Assembly (NCBI GenBank): GCA_964036155.1 | Contig: OZ038422.1 | Span: 33,875,201-33,939,200 of the forward strand | DNA from: Diploscapter coronatus | Taxonomy: Eukaryota > Nematoda > Chromadorea > Rhabditida > Rhabditidae | Reading direction: 5' to 3' | DNA: 64,000 nucleotides | Shown: piece by piece, positions 1 through 10,051 of the stretch | Layout of the letters: each line of letters opens with the position of its first letter | Position numbering within the stretch: the stretch's first letter is position 1 | Notes under the pieces: model-generated | The model's database searches: none | Told to the model about the DNA's origin: nothing | What the model saw: the letters and a program-made list of their open reading frames with translations, nothing else | Program-made: the position numbers and the translations under genes

Positions 1-118
1 CAGAAGTATCGCTATGTTGCAACTTGAAGAACTATTGCGTAAGGAAATCGGGTAGAGAAATGTTTACTTTATCATTTTCCTTCAGATTATGAGTTTTCAA
101 AACTAATTAACGACTAAC

Positions 119-230
119 CAAATGTATAGACTGTCCCTAAACTCAGCATCCCGAAAACTCCACCAGTTATAACAGCCAAAGCTCGGAATCTAGCGGGAAT
201 TCGTCGAAGTACCGGGTCATTGGTTTCCAT
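119..230 (-). CDS. MFS/OFA-type transporter, first exon (partial)
   Basis: Only the first coding exon lies in the window; the gene continues past the left edge. It starts at the ATG ending at 230 and stops at a GTTAG donor next to position 119, giving 37 codons plus one base. The peptide has a short charged start (METNDPVLRRIPARFR) and then a hydrophobic run, AVITGGVFGMLSLGTVYTF, which resembles the first membrane helix of OFA/monocarboxylate-type major facilitator proteins, where a GG...G.xYTFGN motif is typical. The transporter identity is inferred from this one helix. The substrate cannot be told. It could also be another polytopic membrane protein with a similar first helix. Confidence 0.5.
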
Positions 231-897
231 TTTCCAAGAATAGACACTAATAAAGCTTAGACAGCATGAAATTAGGCACATTTTGAATGAACCACGAGTA
301 TAATGCTAGCTTTCAGCAATTATCATTGTAAGAATGGCCATTTTTGATAGAATCGATATCTGAGTCAAGAAAGGGGCATTTCTCGTTCGATAGCCGATAG
401 ACAAAACAGAGAACACCAAACTGTGTCCAAACAATCAAAGAACGAGACGCAAAAGAAATAGAGAAAAGAAAAAAGAATGAGGACAGATCAATTTTAAGTC
501 TACAGTGCAATGCTGCACACAATAAGCAATAAACAATTTATCAGGAATAAAAATTAAAATCTATGAAAACTAATACAATACCAGTGAAAAATATTCTAGA
601 ATTTTCAAAGTGTATGGAATTTAAATAGTCGAAAACCAGAGTAAAAAATCATTGAAGCACTTTTTGTTTCAACCTAAAAAATCGACTGATAAGTCCTAAA
701 ATTTGATTTCTCTCCAGTATGAACCAAAGAAGAAGCCAATTTACCCCGATAGCGCGATAACAAAGAAATCGAAGTCTATTCTTTAATCGAATTGTAGGGA
801 GCAGTGTTGCATTTGTCAAAAAATCATAATTTATCAATTATCAATAGTTCAATGTCATTTATTGCAACTGGTTCTGAGATCCAAATTCCTAATAAAG

Positions 898-1960
898 TTA
901 TTCTTCATCGAACGAATCAGTCAATTCTATCATTCCGGGTAGTTGCCGAGGTCTTTCTACAGATTATTGAGATTCAACTTCTGACTCAAAATGAATTTAT
1001 ACCTGTCGATTGCTTGAAAATAATATCTTCTATGTCATTGTCGGTGTCGGATCCAGGCTTGCCACTTTCTAGAATTTCAATTAGATGTTTTTTTTTTAAT
1101 TATAAATAAGGTGGTTCAAAGAGTGAAGCTTAAAAATGAAGCATCTCATCAAAAATCGCTACCTTCCTCAGGATCTGGTCGAACTGTAGGGAACGGTGAA
1201 GCAATCCCTGAACGGGGTGTCATAGGTGTCATGATTGGTGATTGCGTAGGAGAGGGTACAAGTGAGCTACTGGAAGGTTGAGAAGGAATGACTAAATCCT
1301 CATTTGTCAGATTGGGTTTCGAATTTCAAGCACATACGCATTCCTCCCAGATTCTGGAAGAAGGATCGCGCATTGTCGAAGAAACTGCCTAGTTGGCCGA
1401 GGGGATGAGGAGCTGAGGGTTGATTGCCGAATTGTAACTGCGAACCCAAGTCGATCCCTCGGTTAGCAGCCACGCCGAGTCCCGAATCAACGCCGACTCG
1501 CTGACCTCCGACCAAAGCTCCATTTCCGGCTAGAAATTTCAAGTTAAAGCTAGACAATGCAATTTTGGCGAAAACTAGTAAGATCAAGAACGAGATGAAT
1601 TTCGTAAGATCGGGTTATATTTATCTCATTCTTGTTAGCAGATCAGTCACGTTAAAAATCTGCGTCAACGTTATGAATTAGTAAAGCCTTCACTCTGATT
1701 ATTTTCACACTGCAAACAAATTGGCATTGGAACAGATTTTGAACGCACTAGTTTTGCGGGTTGTTCACGATTTCGGAATACTAACATTCAATTCCAACTC
1801 CATTAGAATTGCCGATAAATTTGAAGGAACGATCACCACCAAATCCGAGAATATTCGCTGCCTGACTTAGACCGAAATCAAGTCCGCCACCATTTTGGGG
1901 ATGCAGAAAGAATGATCCGAGATTAATTTGAGCTAACGCTAAAATCAGCCATCGTAAAAC
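898..1960 (-). CDS. Secreted Gly/Pro/Ser-rich protein, unknown
   Basis: Five exons join in one frame: 1786-1960, 1338-1529, 1163-1291, 1003-1068 and 898-956, with GT donors and TAG acceptors and a TAA at 898-900. The visible product has a hydrophobic start (WLILALAQINLGSFF) that looks like a signal peptide. A glycine-rich part with NGALVGGQRVGVDSG and FDNARSFFQNLGG follows, then a Pro/Ser/Thr-rich stretch (SPTQSPIMTPMTPRS), an acidic segment and a DSFDEE C-terminus. The first exon with the ATG was not found: the reading frame is closed by a TAG just before 1960, so a short upstream exon beyond 1980 is required. No known domain was recognised. The composition suggests an extracellular or cuticle-associated nematode protein, which is an inference only. 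Confidence 0.7.
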
Positions 1961-3075
1961 CTATGACAAAATATCCTGAACTTCTATTTTAATGTTTTAC
2001 GATATTTAGTATATCTAAAATTGGCAAACAGACATACTCTGACAAATCGATATTAGAATACCGATGAGAATTGTAAGATAGTACATTATTAGTGGAGGAG
2101 ACTAGGAATAAATAGGAATCAGGAAAAGTAACAAAGACTGCGTAAGTCGTACGATGACAACGATATGATGCTTGTAGTTAGAATAGCAAGAGGAAGAGAC
2201 ATTAGAATACGCGTGTGCGAAGGGCCATGACAAAATCGGTGGTGCGCGCATACTTGTGACTGTAAAGACGACAGAGGACAGGGAAAACGACAGAACAAAG
2301 GAAAAACAAGGAGAAGCTGCCTGAAGCAGCAAGTCATCAAACTGGCGGACACAACAATAACGAGAAAATACAATCACAAATACCTACGCTATCATGAATG
2401 AAAATGACGCATCAGTTTGACCGAATAGAAATTTTTATCGTATTCAGAAATGTTGCAGCATAAAATTGTATGCAATCGGGACCGTCTGAGGTCCAAATTT
2501 ATCGAGTAGAAAGCCAACTTTAAAATCCCAATTTCGTTGGTCCGAAATCCGAAATTTCGAATCATTTGTCCCAGTATTCAAAAGCATGGGAACAGACAAT
2601 GAAAAGTCTCCCCACTTTTACATCTAGTTCTTCAGGTTGTGAGTTCGAAAATCTTTCAATTTACCCATAACTTCAAATGGCACAAAACTTCCAATACAGT
2701 CTCATATTTTAATGCACTTCCAGATAGTCAGAACACACTGTTAATATCATCTCGACAGGAGTTTTTGCGTTCCTTGTGAAACGTGTTTGCCTTTTCTTTT
2801 GCCTCTCTTCCAGCAATGACCAACGCCCTTCTGTGTCTCGTCTCTGCACTTTCTTTTGCAGTCCACTTTCGCCTTCTTCTGCTGTTTTATCCTCCCCTTT
2901 CTTGCCTTTTTTCACCGAAATCAATATTCCGCCCGAAACGTAGCATCCTTTACCTAGTCCCGAAAGATTTAAGATTCTAGAAAAAAAACACACCCAAACT
3001 TGTGATGCGATGAAAATCCAAAGGGCCGGTAAAGGGACCCTTTACTAATTTATATTCCAATTGTCATCGATTACG
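1961..3075. other. Intergenic between divergent genes
   Basis: About 1.1 kb between the secreted-protein gene on the minus strand and the AKAP10-like gene on the plus strand. It should hold the missing first exon of the former and promoters for both. Short open frames here have no recognisable protein character. Nothing else was seen. Confidence 0.5.
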
Positions 3076-5240
3076 ATGAATTCGTTGCTGAACAAATTGA
3101 AGAAGAAACAGTCAACCGATATCACAGGTGATTTTCAATTTATTTTTTACAGCTCAAATTTTTTTTTCTGAATCTGAATTCTAGAAAATGGCCACTCGAT
3201 TTCCGACTCGGATAAAATCGTTTTCATGCCCTCAGCTTCGAAGGACTATTCACGACAATCACAGAATAATCAAGGTATCGATATTCCAAATTTTAGCACA
3301 AATAGCTAATTTTAGTAAATGGTCACATCGAACGGTTCGAAATCAGAAAACAGTCCCATTTGGCTCACAGCCTCGACATTCTGCTGGCCGATGCTTCAGC
3401 GCTGGCTTTCTTCATTCAATTTCTCGAATCACAAGGTTGGATCAAATCTATCGATATTTTATTTAGGGAAAAATTCAGATAAACTGAATCTTATCAAATT
3501 CTGGATGCACGTCGAAGGCTTCAAGGCGTCGATGAATACGATTGCGGACGATGCCAATGTGGCCGCTTTGAATTGTAAATTCTTTAGATCATAAATAAGT
3601 GAAACATTCAAACTTTGGCTCCAGAAACCTCAAAATCTCAACCCCGTCGGTCAGATTTAAGATTCAGTCGAAAATTTTAGCCGCAATAGTCGACGCACAA
3701 AACATCTACAATAAATACATCGAAGAAGAGTCGACGGGGTCGATTTCAGTGCCGAAACGTATCAGGCAGAAAATCTTCGGTAATATCATATTTATCAAAT
3801 CAATTTTCAAACATCTTTCCAGAAGAAATCGTTGAAGTGAACCCAATTGAAAAATCGGTTCTATCAAGTTGTTTCGACGATGCGCAGGATTTCATACGCC
3901 AAATGTTCGAACACCGATATTTCTCCGAATTCCAAAATTCCGTTTATTATAAGAAGCACGAGTTAGAGGTCCTTTCACAGGGATGCAGTCTCTACGACAT
4001 TCTATGCGTTCAATCGCTGATGTTGATATTTGTTGAAGTAAGTCTGTTTTAAAAAAAAAAAACTTTGATCGAGATTACGACTTGGTGAAAATATCATGAA
4101 CTAATTTTCCAAGAATCAAGGTAATTGACTTTAGTTCGTGGAATCAAGCCGGGAAGATAGCAACATGTTGCAGTTTCTGATAGCCTGTGACTCATTCGAG
4201 AACGACATCCAGACGAAGGAGGACAATGAAGCTCTCGAAGATGCCATGGCCATTTATGACAAGTCAGGAAATTCCATCAATCTTCATAAGTTGATTTTTC
4301 AGGTATTTTTCGATGCAAGCGACAAGTCCGATTGAAATCGGAGCTCCATTAAGAGTTGAGCTTGAATCAGACATTTGTACGGAAGACGGTCGACCGAAGG
4401 AGAATGCATTTCACACTTGCAAAAGGATATGCATAAATCGGCTTCAAGATAAATACCTTCGGAAGTTCGTCGCTTCAGACTCATACTTGCGGTACATCCT
4501 AGATCTGAGGACAAGTATCGAGAATACGGTATTAATCTTTTCCAAGTTAGAAATTTGAATAGCGATTCCAGATCGATTTACCCAGACCAAATGGCATGCG
4601 GACCCGAAGTGGCTCTGATGTGCCATCGTCATCTGATTCATCCTTTACAGCGACATTTCATGCACACCAGAATCTATTAGAGGGAAAGACATCTCCATCC
4701 GTTGCTTCATCTACAAACTCTACGCCACGTCGATCGATCAGAACTCCACGGACCCCAAAGAGCTCGTAAGATAATTTATTTGCATTCAATTCTTGAAAGA
4801 TATCATCAGAATTTCCACTTCGAAATGTTTCGTTTCATCTTGTCCATGAATTTGAAAACGCCGAAATTTTAGAAATCTTGCCGAAATTGACGACCTCGGA
4901 AGATATCGACCACTGTACGACGATTCACTGGCACAAGACGGACCAACCCCTTCAAAGTATGCTCTCAATTTGCACAATTTCAAAACTACGAATTCAGACT
5001 GAAACTAAAACTTCGAAAATACCTCGAGAAGAGCGCGGTAAAAGAGGAAGAAGTCGCAGAAGAAGTTGCTCGATCGATCATTGCCGATATGCACAATATG
5101 GTGGAAGCAGGTCAGAGGGGTTAAGTTATTTTTATTAAAATATTTAATATTCTTCTTAGTTCGGGTTATCATCTTATCAATAATTTTGAGACTGTACATA
5201 TGAAATTTTTTCTCGATTCTATTCAGAAAGGGATTCATGA
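3076..5240 (+). CDS. AKAP10-like A-kinase anchoring protein with RGS domain
   Basis: This is a scaffold expected to tether protein kinase A at membranes or mitochondria. Twelve exons (3076-3127, 3185-3274, 3316-3435, 3467-3574, 3681-3779, 3823-4037, 4135-4262, 4303-4528, 4572-4765, 4873-4956, 4998-5110, 5227-5240) keep one frame for 480 codons and TGA. The RGS-type helices include [17 protein letters not shown] and [17 protein letters not shown]. After a spacer comes a second RGS part with [14 protein letters not shown] and [16 protein letters not shown], which closely matches the D-AKAP2/AKAP10 second RGS. The last long exon encodes an amphipathic helix, [19 protein letters not shown], matching the PKA regulatory-subunit anchoring helix. 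The intron at 4263-4302 is only 40 bp. The protein is shorter than the vertebrate one (about 660 residues) and ends ERDS, without the vertebrate C-terminal PDZ ligand. Family assignment is confident. Confidence 0.9.
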
Positions 5241-5976
5241 ATTCATGAACATTGAATATGCTCAGTTTGGAAATTCATGGATCCACGATCGAAAGTCTAA
5301 CGCATTCATCTGATGGCATTTTACATTTCTTTCCGAATCTCACAATCGCTATAGCTATTCTTCACAATAACTTATCTTATCACATCCAGCATAATGCATT
5401 CATAATGAAATCTCCCGATGCCATAATTCGACGTGCTGTGTTTTGCCTATCTGAAATTGTGCTTTCTAATCGTTTTCGATAGTTCTCAAGCGACAATTCT
5501 CTTCGTCACAATTGAATGCTCTCGAAATCGTGTGTTAGTCATTACTGATCTTAGTCAATTCGAAAAATTCTATCGTGATGAATAAATTTGTTTATTTTTA
5601 CTTGAATCAAATCAAAGTCGACTAGAATATTGACGAGTTTCTCAAATGCACTACCGGTATTGCTTGAACCCAAAATTCGAAAAACAAATTATATCGAAAT
5701 TAACGTCTTTTCATAGAAAAGCCAGTCGTTAGTTAAACAACGTCATGATATTTCCTGTGACCAACTCGAAATCCATTTTGTCTCAACGGGTAGGGAAACG
5801 TATTCGTATTCACATATTGATAATATTTCTGGACAGGCCGTCTTGATTTATGCTGTTCTTCTCTAAAATCACCTAATCTTGATATTTTTCGAGGCTCAAA
5901 TCAAGCTTCTCTGAAGCTGAGTCTAGATTTTTCGAAACGAAACAAACATTTCCGAACAAGCGAAATTCTAAAATTC
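5241..5976. other. Intergenic, convergent gene ends
   Basis: About 735 bp between the stop codons of the AKAP10-like and metalloproteinase genes. It is AT-rich and should contain both 3' untranslated regions, with an AATAAA-like string (gatgaataaatttg) near 5577. No gene or repeat was seen. Confidence 0.5.
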
Positions 5977-7032
5977 TCACGCGCTAGTATCGCTATCGAT
6001 CAGCACAGCTTTCCTTCGATTGACCTGCAGATTCTCAACAATTTTCGGCTCTTCGTTTTTCGGCTCTCTAGTGAAATCTTCCTCAACTTTGTTCTTCTCT
6101 TCAGGCAGAGGAAACAGAGCTCTAATTGCTCTAACGTCATCGTCACCTATCAATCATCATCTTGACCATCTCAACACTTGGAAATTTCTAACCTAATGCG
6201 AATTCTGGATCATATGGCCTTCTAGCTCCATACATTGCTGCTCGAGGGTCAGTTGAATGTTCAAGTCCGAGTAAATGACCGATTTCGTGAATAGACGTCT
6301 AAAATCTCGAAATAGATTCATCAACGTAGGGTTAAGACAAAACTCCAGTGCCAGACTAGTATCATCAACTTCTAATTGCTTTAAATGTCAAATTTCCCAC
6401 TTGAAACAAATTGACGCCCTGTCTCGAATTCAACGTCCAGAATTCATCAGCATCGAAATGTAGCCTTCCATCTAACGGATAGAAGGCATGAGCCACGACT
6501 CCGTCTCTGCCATCAAAGGGAAACTCGTCATCGTGTCTGCCTCGCTCGAATGCAATCACGAAGTCGGTCTGTTCTGTGGGACTGAGTGTTTCCGTGAATG
6601 TGACAGACGACGCTGCAGACCACAGGTGGAAGGCTCGATGCAATGTGTTTCTGCAATATGAAAATCAAGAAATCATCAATGCTCTAGCTTTGGTTTCAAA
6701 AATTCCAAATCGAAAGTTCGATCAATTCGATGAAAACCGGATAAATCGATAGATTGAAACTCTTGCCTGATAATATAGTCGTCTCCCTCCTTCAAGTTAT
6801 TCGGCAACAATTTCCAGGTAAAATCCTTCTTTCTCCACCGTTTCGTCCGCAGAACGTATCGTTTTCTCCGAACGTGATGATCAGTGTACGAATTGGAAGG
6901 CGACAATCCGAATGACGAGTCTCGAAAGCGAACGGCTTTTCGGTCTGGAAGAAGTGCAGAGACTAGCTGAATGAGGCAGAAGCTGAGGCACAACGCGGGA
7001 ATAGTCAGGACGGCCAGCTGATTTGACCGCAT
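5977..7032 (-). CDS. Matrix metalloproteinase without a visible cysteine switch
   Basis: A secreted zinc protease of the MMP (metzincin) family acting on extracellular matrix. Exons 6767-7032, 6401-6650, 6193-6298 and 5977-6146 give 263 residues. A signal peptide (NQLAVLTIPALCLSFCLIQL) is followed by only about 25 residues and a furin-type site RRKR near residue 50. The catalytic domain follows: AFHLWSAASSVTF, the structural-zinc region GVVAHAFYPLDGRLHFDADE, the catalytic motif HEIGHLLGLEH and a downstream Met in AAMYG. No hemopexin domain follows; the tail is charged. The PRCGxPD propeptide motif is absent. The intron after 6767 uses a GC donor (AG|GCAAG) rather than GT. The start at 7032 is chosen because it precedes the signal peptide; the frame is open upstream to 7308. 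Family assignment is firm; the substrate is unknown. Confidence 0.9.
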
Positions 7033-7237
7033 ATCGATGAAGGCGTTGTAATGACTAGGGGGAAAAAGTCGGGCGCACTGATTCTGATTAAATGGATCGG
7101 CGGGTGGGGGAAAAGCCAGGCGCAGGGGGCAGATATGGGAGAGGCGTGATGGCAGGGGATGCAAAAACGAGGGGGCAGGCAGGACACAGGGGAAGTGAAA
7201 GTGGCAACACAGAAACCGACACGAATCGACTGCTAAC

Positions 7238-7264
7238 CGACTGACTGACTGACTGACTGACTGA
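7238..7264. repeat. GACT tetranucleotide tandem repeat
   Basis: About six tandem copies of GACT, just upstream of the metalloproteinase start codon. It is a simple microsatellite in probable promoter or 5' leader sequence, likely length-variable between individuals. Confidence 0.8.
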
Positions 7265-8447
7265 CCAAATACGAGGGTGATTGCATTACAATCACTCGAT
7301 AATTGCAACCCAAAAGCTACAAATCATGCCAATTCGCTGGTGAGTTGATCGTCAGCCTCCGATGTCTAGCAGCTTGCAAGAATTCGAGCGATAATCATCA
7401 CTTCAGCCAACTTTCAAACCACTATCACTTATCGCTAGACGCTACAAGTCCGATCCTTATCACATGGCCTTCAAACTTGGTCTGCAGCCTGATGATAGAA
7501 GCCTGACAAGTTCATCACTTTCCATTTCCACCATTCACGATTCCATTTCGAAGCCAATCCAGTCTTTTTCCGACTCGTTTTTTCGACCCTATCCAATCAA
7601 TCAAGTGTTATCCATCTGCCAACCGCCTCGTCTCAAATCCTTAATCTCCTTTTATCTCTTCTGATTAACACTTCACTCAGCCTGGAGAAGAAGGCGCGTG
7701 TTCCAAATCACACGGAACGCTAACAGTGAAACTGCGCCCGACACAAACAATTAGCAGAAACGCAATCAAATGACCATTTTGAAAGGATTTTTTTTTTTCA
7801 AGTTCAATAAACTTTTTCAAACATTCAAAATGACGAATTTTCCAAGGAAAAGTTTTTTTTTAGAATTTCATGAATTTTTCAAATTCTTCATAAACTACAT
7901 GAACTTTACAAAAAAAGATCTTTAGAAATCATTCGATCCGAAAATGGCATTTGAAGAGAGAAAAATGCAAGTTTCACGTTAGACAAGCCCTAGGGCGCCA
8001 CTACTCATAAGCTAATTCGATTATCTGTGGAAAGGTGGCAGAGTTTCTTCAGAAAGAAGGGAAGAGAAAATAATCAACTAGCAGACAGAGCGGCAAAGAT
8101 AAACGCAGATTTGATAAAAGCCTGGAGGTGATATATGAAATCCGGTTTTCTTGAAGGTCCAGAAAAAGAAGTCCAAATAAATCTTGGAAAAAGAGAACAA
8201 AATTTCCGCAAAAGCAGAATTCAACTCAAACTTTGAATCGGACGACTTTCGAAGAAAGCAGTTTTCCCAGTGAGTCAGACTAGTAATTTGAAAATCAACA
8301 AGTTTAGAATTTCGTGGATCTTTCAGATTAGGTCAGAATTAATTCCCAAAGCGAGTTCCTGTTGAATCTCCAGCGTCCGGAACTATTTTCGATCAGGCTT
8401 GTTAAAATTCCCAATATCTGAACGGGTGCCTTTCCCGCCCAGCAGAC

Positions 8448-8589
8448 GGCCCCCTGTATTAGACACCATCTGTAAAAGACACCGTGTCTTTTTCTTATTT
8501 CCTCTCCTTTGCCTACACTCTCTCACTCTAAAATCCGGTGTCTAATACAGACGATGACGGTGTTCCAACGGTGTCTAATACAGGGGGCC
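8448..8589. mobile_element. MITE with 20 bp perfect TIRs and 9 bp TSD
   Basis: The ends are perfect inverted repeats of 20 bp (GGCCCCCTGTATTAGACACC at 8448-8467 and its complement at 8570-8589). The element is flanked on both sides by the 9 bp direct repeat CCAGCAGAC (8439-8447 and 8590-8598), a clear target-site duplication. At 142 bp it has no coding capacity. A 9 bp duplication is typical of Mutator-like elements, so a non-autonomous Mutator-type MITE is the best guess. It shares AAAAGACACCG with the element at 42893-43032. Confidence 0.85.
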
Positions 8590-8869
8590 CCAGCAGACCT
8601 TCAATTGGCGCGAGAACTTTACGCGTCTTCTCAATTTCATTTCACAAGGCGTTGGTGGAAATTCGCATTTTCAATTTTCATTTTTCTCCACTTTCTCGCT
8701 GAGTTGTTATTTTTTGCTAGATAATTACCCCCAATTAACTAAGTAATTAGTGGATAATTATCATAAAATCGCCTCATTTTTTCAACCATCATTTCTCCTC
8801 CAAAAGACATCCATTTTCGATAGAATTAAAATTTCGTTTTTCTCAAGATTTTTCCAGACAATCTCCAAA

Positions 8870-9745
8870 ATGTCGATCGATACGATTCCCTCGGATCTGC
8901 GCGGTCTGCGAGCGTGTCTGCTCTGCTCGCTGGTCAAGTCGTTCGACCAGGTATTCATAAACGATCTTTAACCAAGCTCTAAAATTAACTCTGTGATTGA
9001 AAATGCCAGAACTTATTCACATTCTGAACCCAGGACTAAAGCTCATTTTAGCTTAGAGAAAACTGAACTAACTATATTTACGTTTCAAAGTTTATCAACC
9101 GGAAGCGAATGTTTGAAATTTGTATAAATATGCCCCTTAAAGATTTTGATTCCAGTTCGAGAGCGACGGCTGCGACAACTGCGAGCGCGTCCTGCACTTG
9201 AAGAATGACCCCGACAAGGTCCATGAATGCACCAGGTTAGACTTCTTTTCGAGTTTAACACGTAATTAGCATATTTCATCAAAATCGATTTTGAATTTTG
9301 ATTCCAGAAGAAAATTAGATACCAGGACTATTTTGAACATAGAAATTTCTATCCTGAACCTAGGAATATTTCAATTTCAAACCTGTTTCTTGAAATTATT
9401 TGTAAAGATGATCGAGTTTTGATAGTTTTAAAATGAAATTTGAATTTAGTGCGAACTTCGACGGGATAATCTGCGGGATGAAGCCCGAGGATTCGTGGGT
9501 GTGCAAGTGGCAGGTGGGTGAACGAATCAATCAATTTTGAAACATTCATGCAATTTTCTTCAGTGTGCCTGAGAATTTTCAAACTTTCTAGTGAGCTAAA
9601 AATCTGATTCCAGAAAATCAACAAGAAGTGCAAGGGCGTGTACGCGGTATCGGTCTCTGGAACACTGCCCTCCTCTGTGGTTTCCGAGCTCAAAAGCCTC
9701 GGCATTCGCTATAAGCCCAACATGCGCGACACCACGCTCAAATAA
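8870..9745 (+). CDS. spt-4: Transcription elongation factor SPT4
   Basis: SPT4 is the zinc-finger partner of SPT5 in the DSIF complex, which binds RNA polymerase II and controls pausing and processivity in the nucleus. Exons 8870-8950, 9156-9235, 9450-9513 and 9614-9745 give 118 residues, against 117 for human SPT4. The N-terminal zinc finger is complete: [16 protein letters not shown], then [10 protein letters not shown]. The conserved [20 protein letters not shown] and [12 protein letters not shown] segments follow. The start is the first ATG after a TTTCCAG acceptor-like site, matching the SPT4 N-terminus ([19 protein letters not shown]). Intron phases are all consistent. Identification is essentially certain. 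Confidence 0.97.
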
Positions 9746-10051
9746 GCAGTCAGCAACGTTCTTACAATTATTTTTCACTTATTTATATTTAGATTTCATG
9801 AGATCTCAATTTCTTACGACGATAATAAATATTTGAAATTATAACAACTTGAAAAGTTGAAAATACCCTAACTTTGCTTTCTGGAAAGTTCATAATTTTT
9901 TAATGAAAAAGTAAAGGTAGAGAAAACACTGAACTTTCCAAATGCATGGCAAGTGATTTTACAGGAAAGCGGATATTTAATGTTGGCTAGCCTAGAATAT
10001 TTTAAATTTAGTCCTAAAAACTAATCAAAAATATATGCTAAATTCTACAAA

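Larger units (their letters stand above)
7033..8869. other. Divergent promoter region of MMP and SPT4 genes
   Basis: About 1.8 kb between two divergently transcribed genes. It contains the GACT repeat and a 142 bp inverted-repeat element at 8448-8589. A pyrimidine-rich tract and TTTCCAG precede the SPT4 start. No other coding sequence was seen. Confidence 0.5.

Noticed and set aside
7033..7308. Upstream extension of the metalloproteinase frame to an ATG at 7308
   Set aside because: The extension is Cys/Pro/Phe-rich, crosses the GACT repeat and precedes a good signal peptide that would then be internal.
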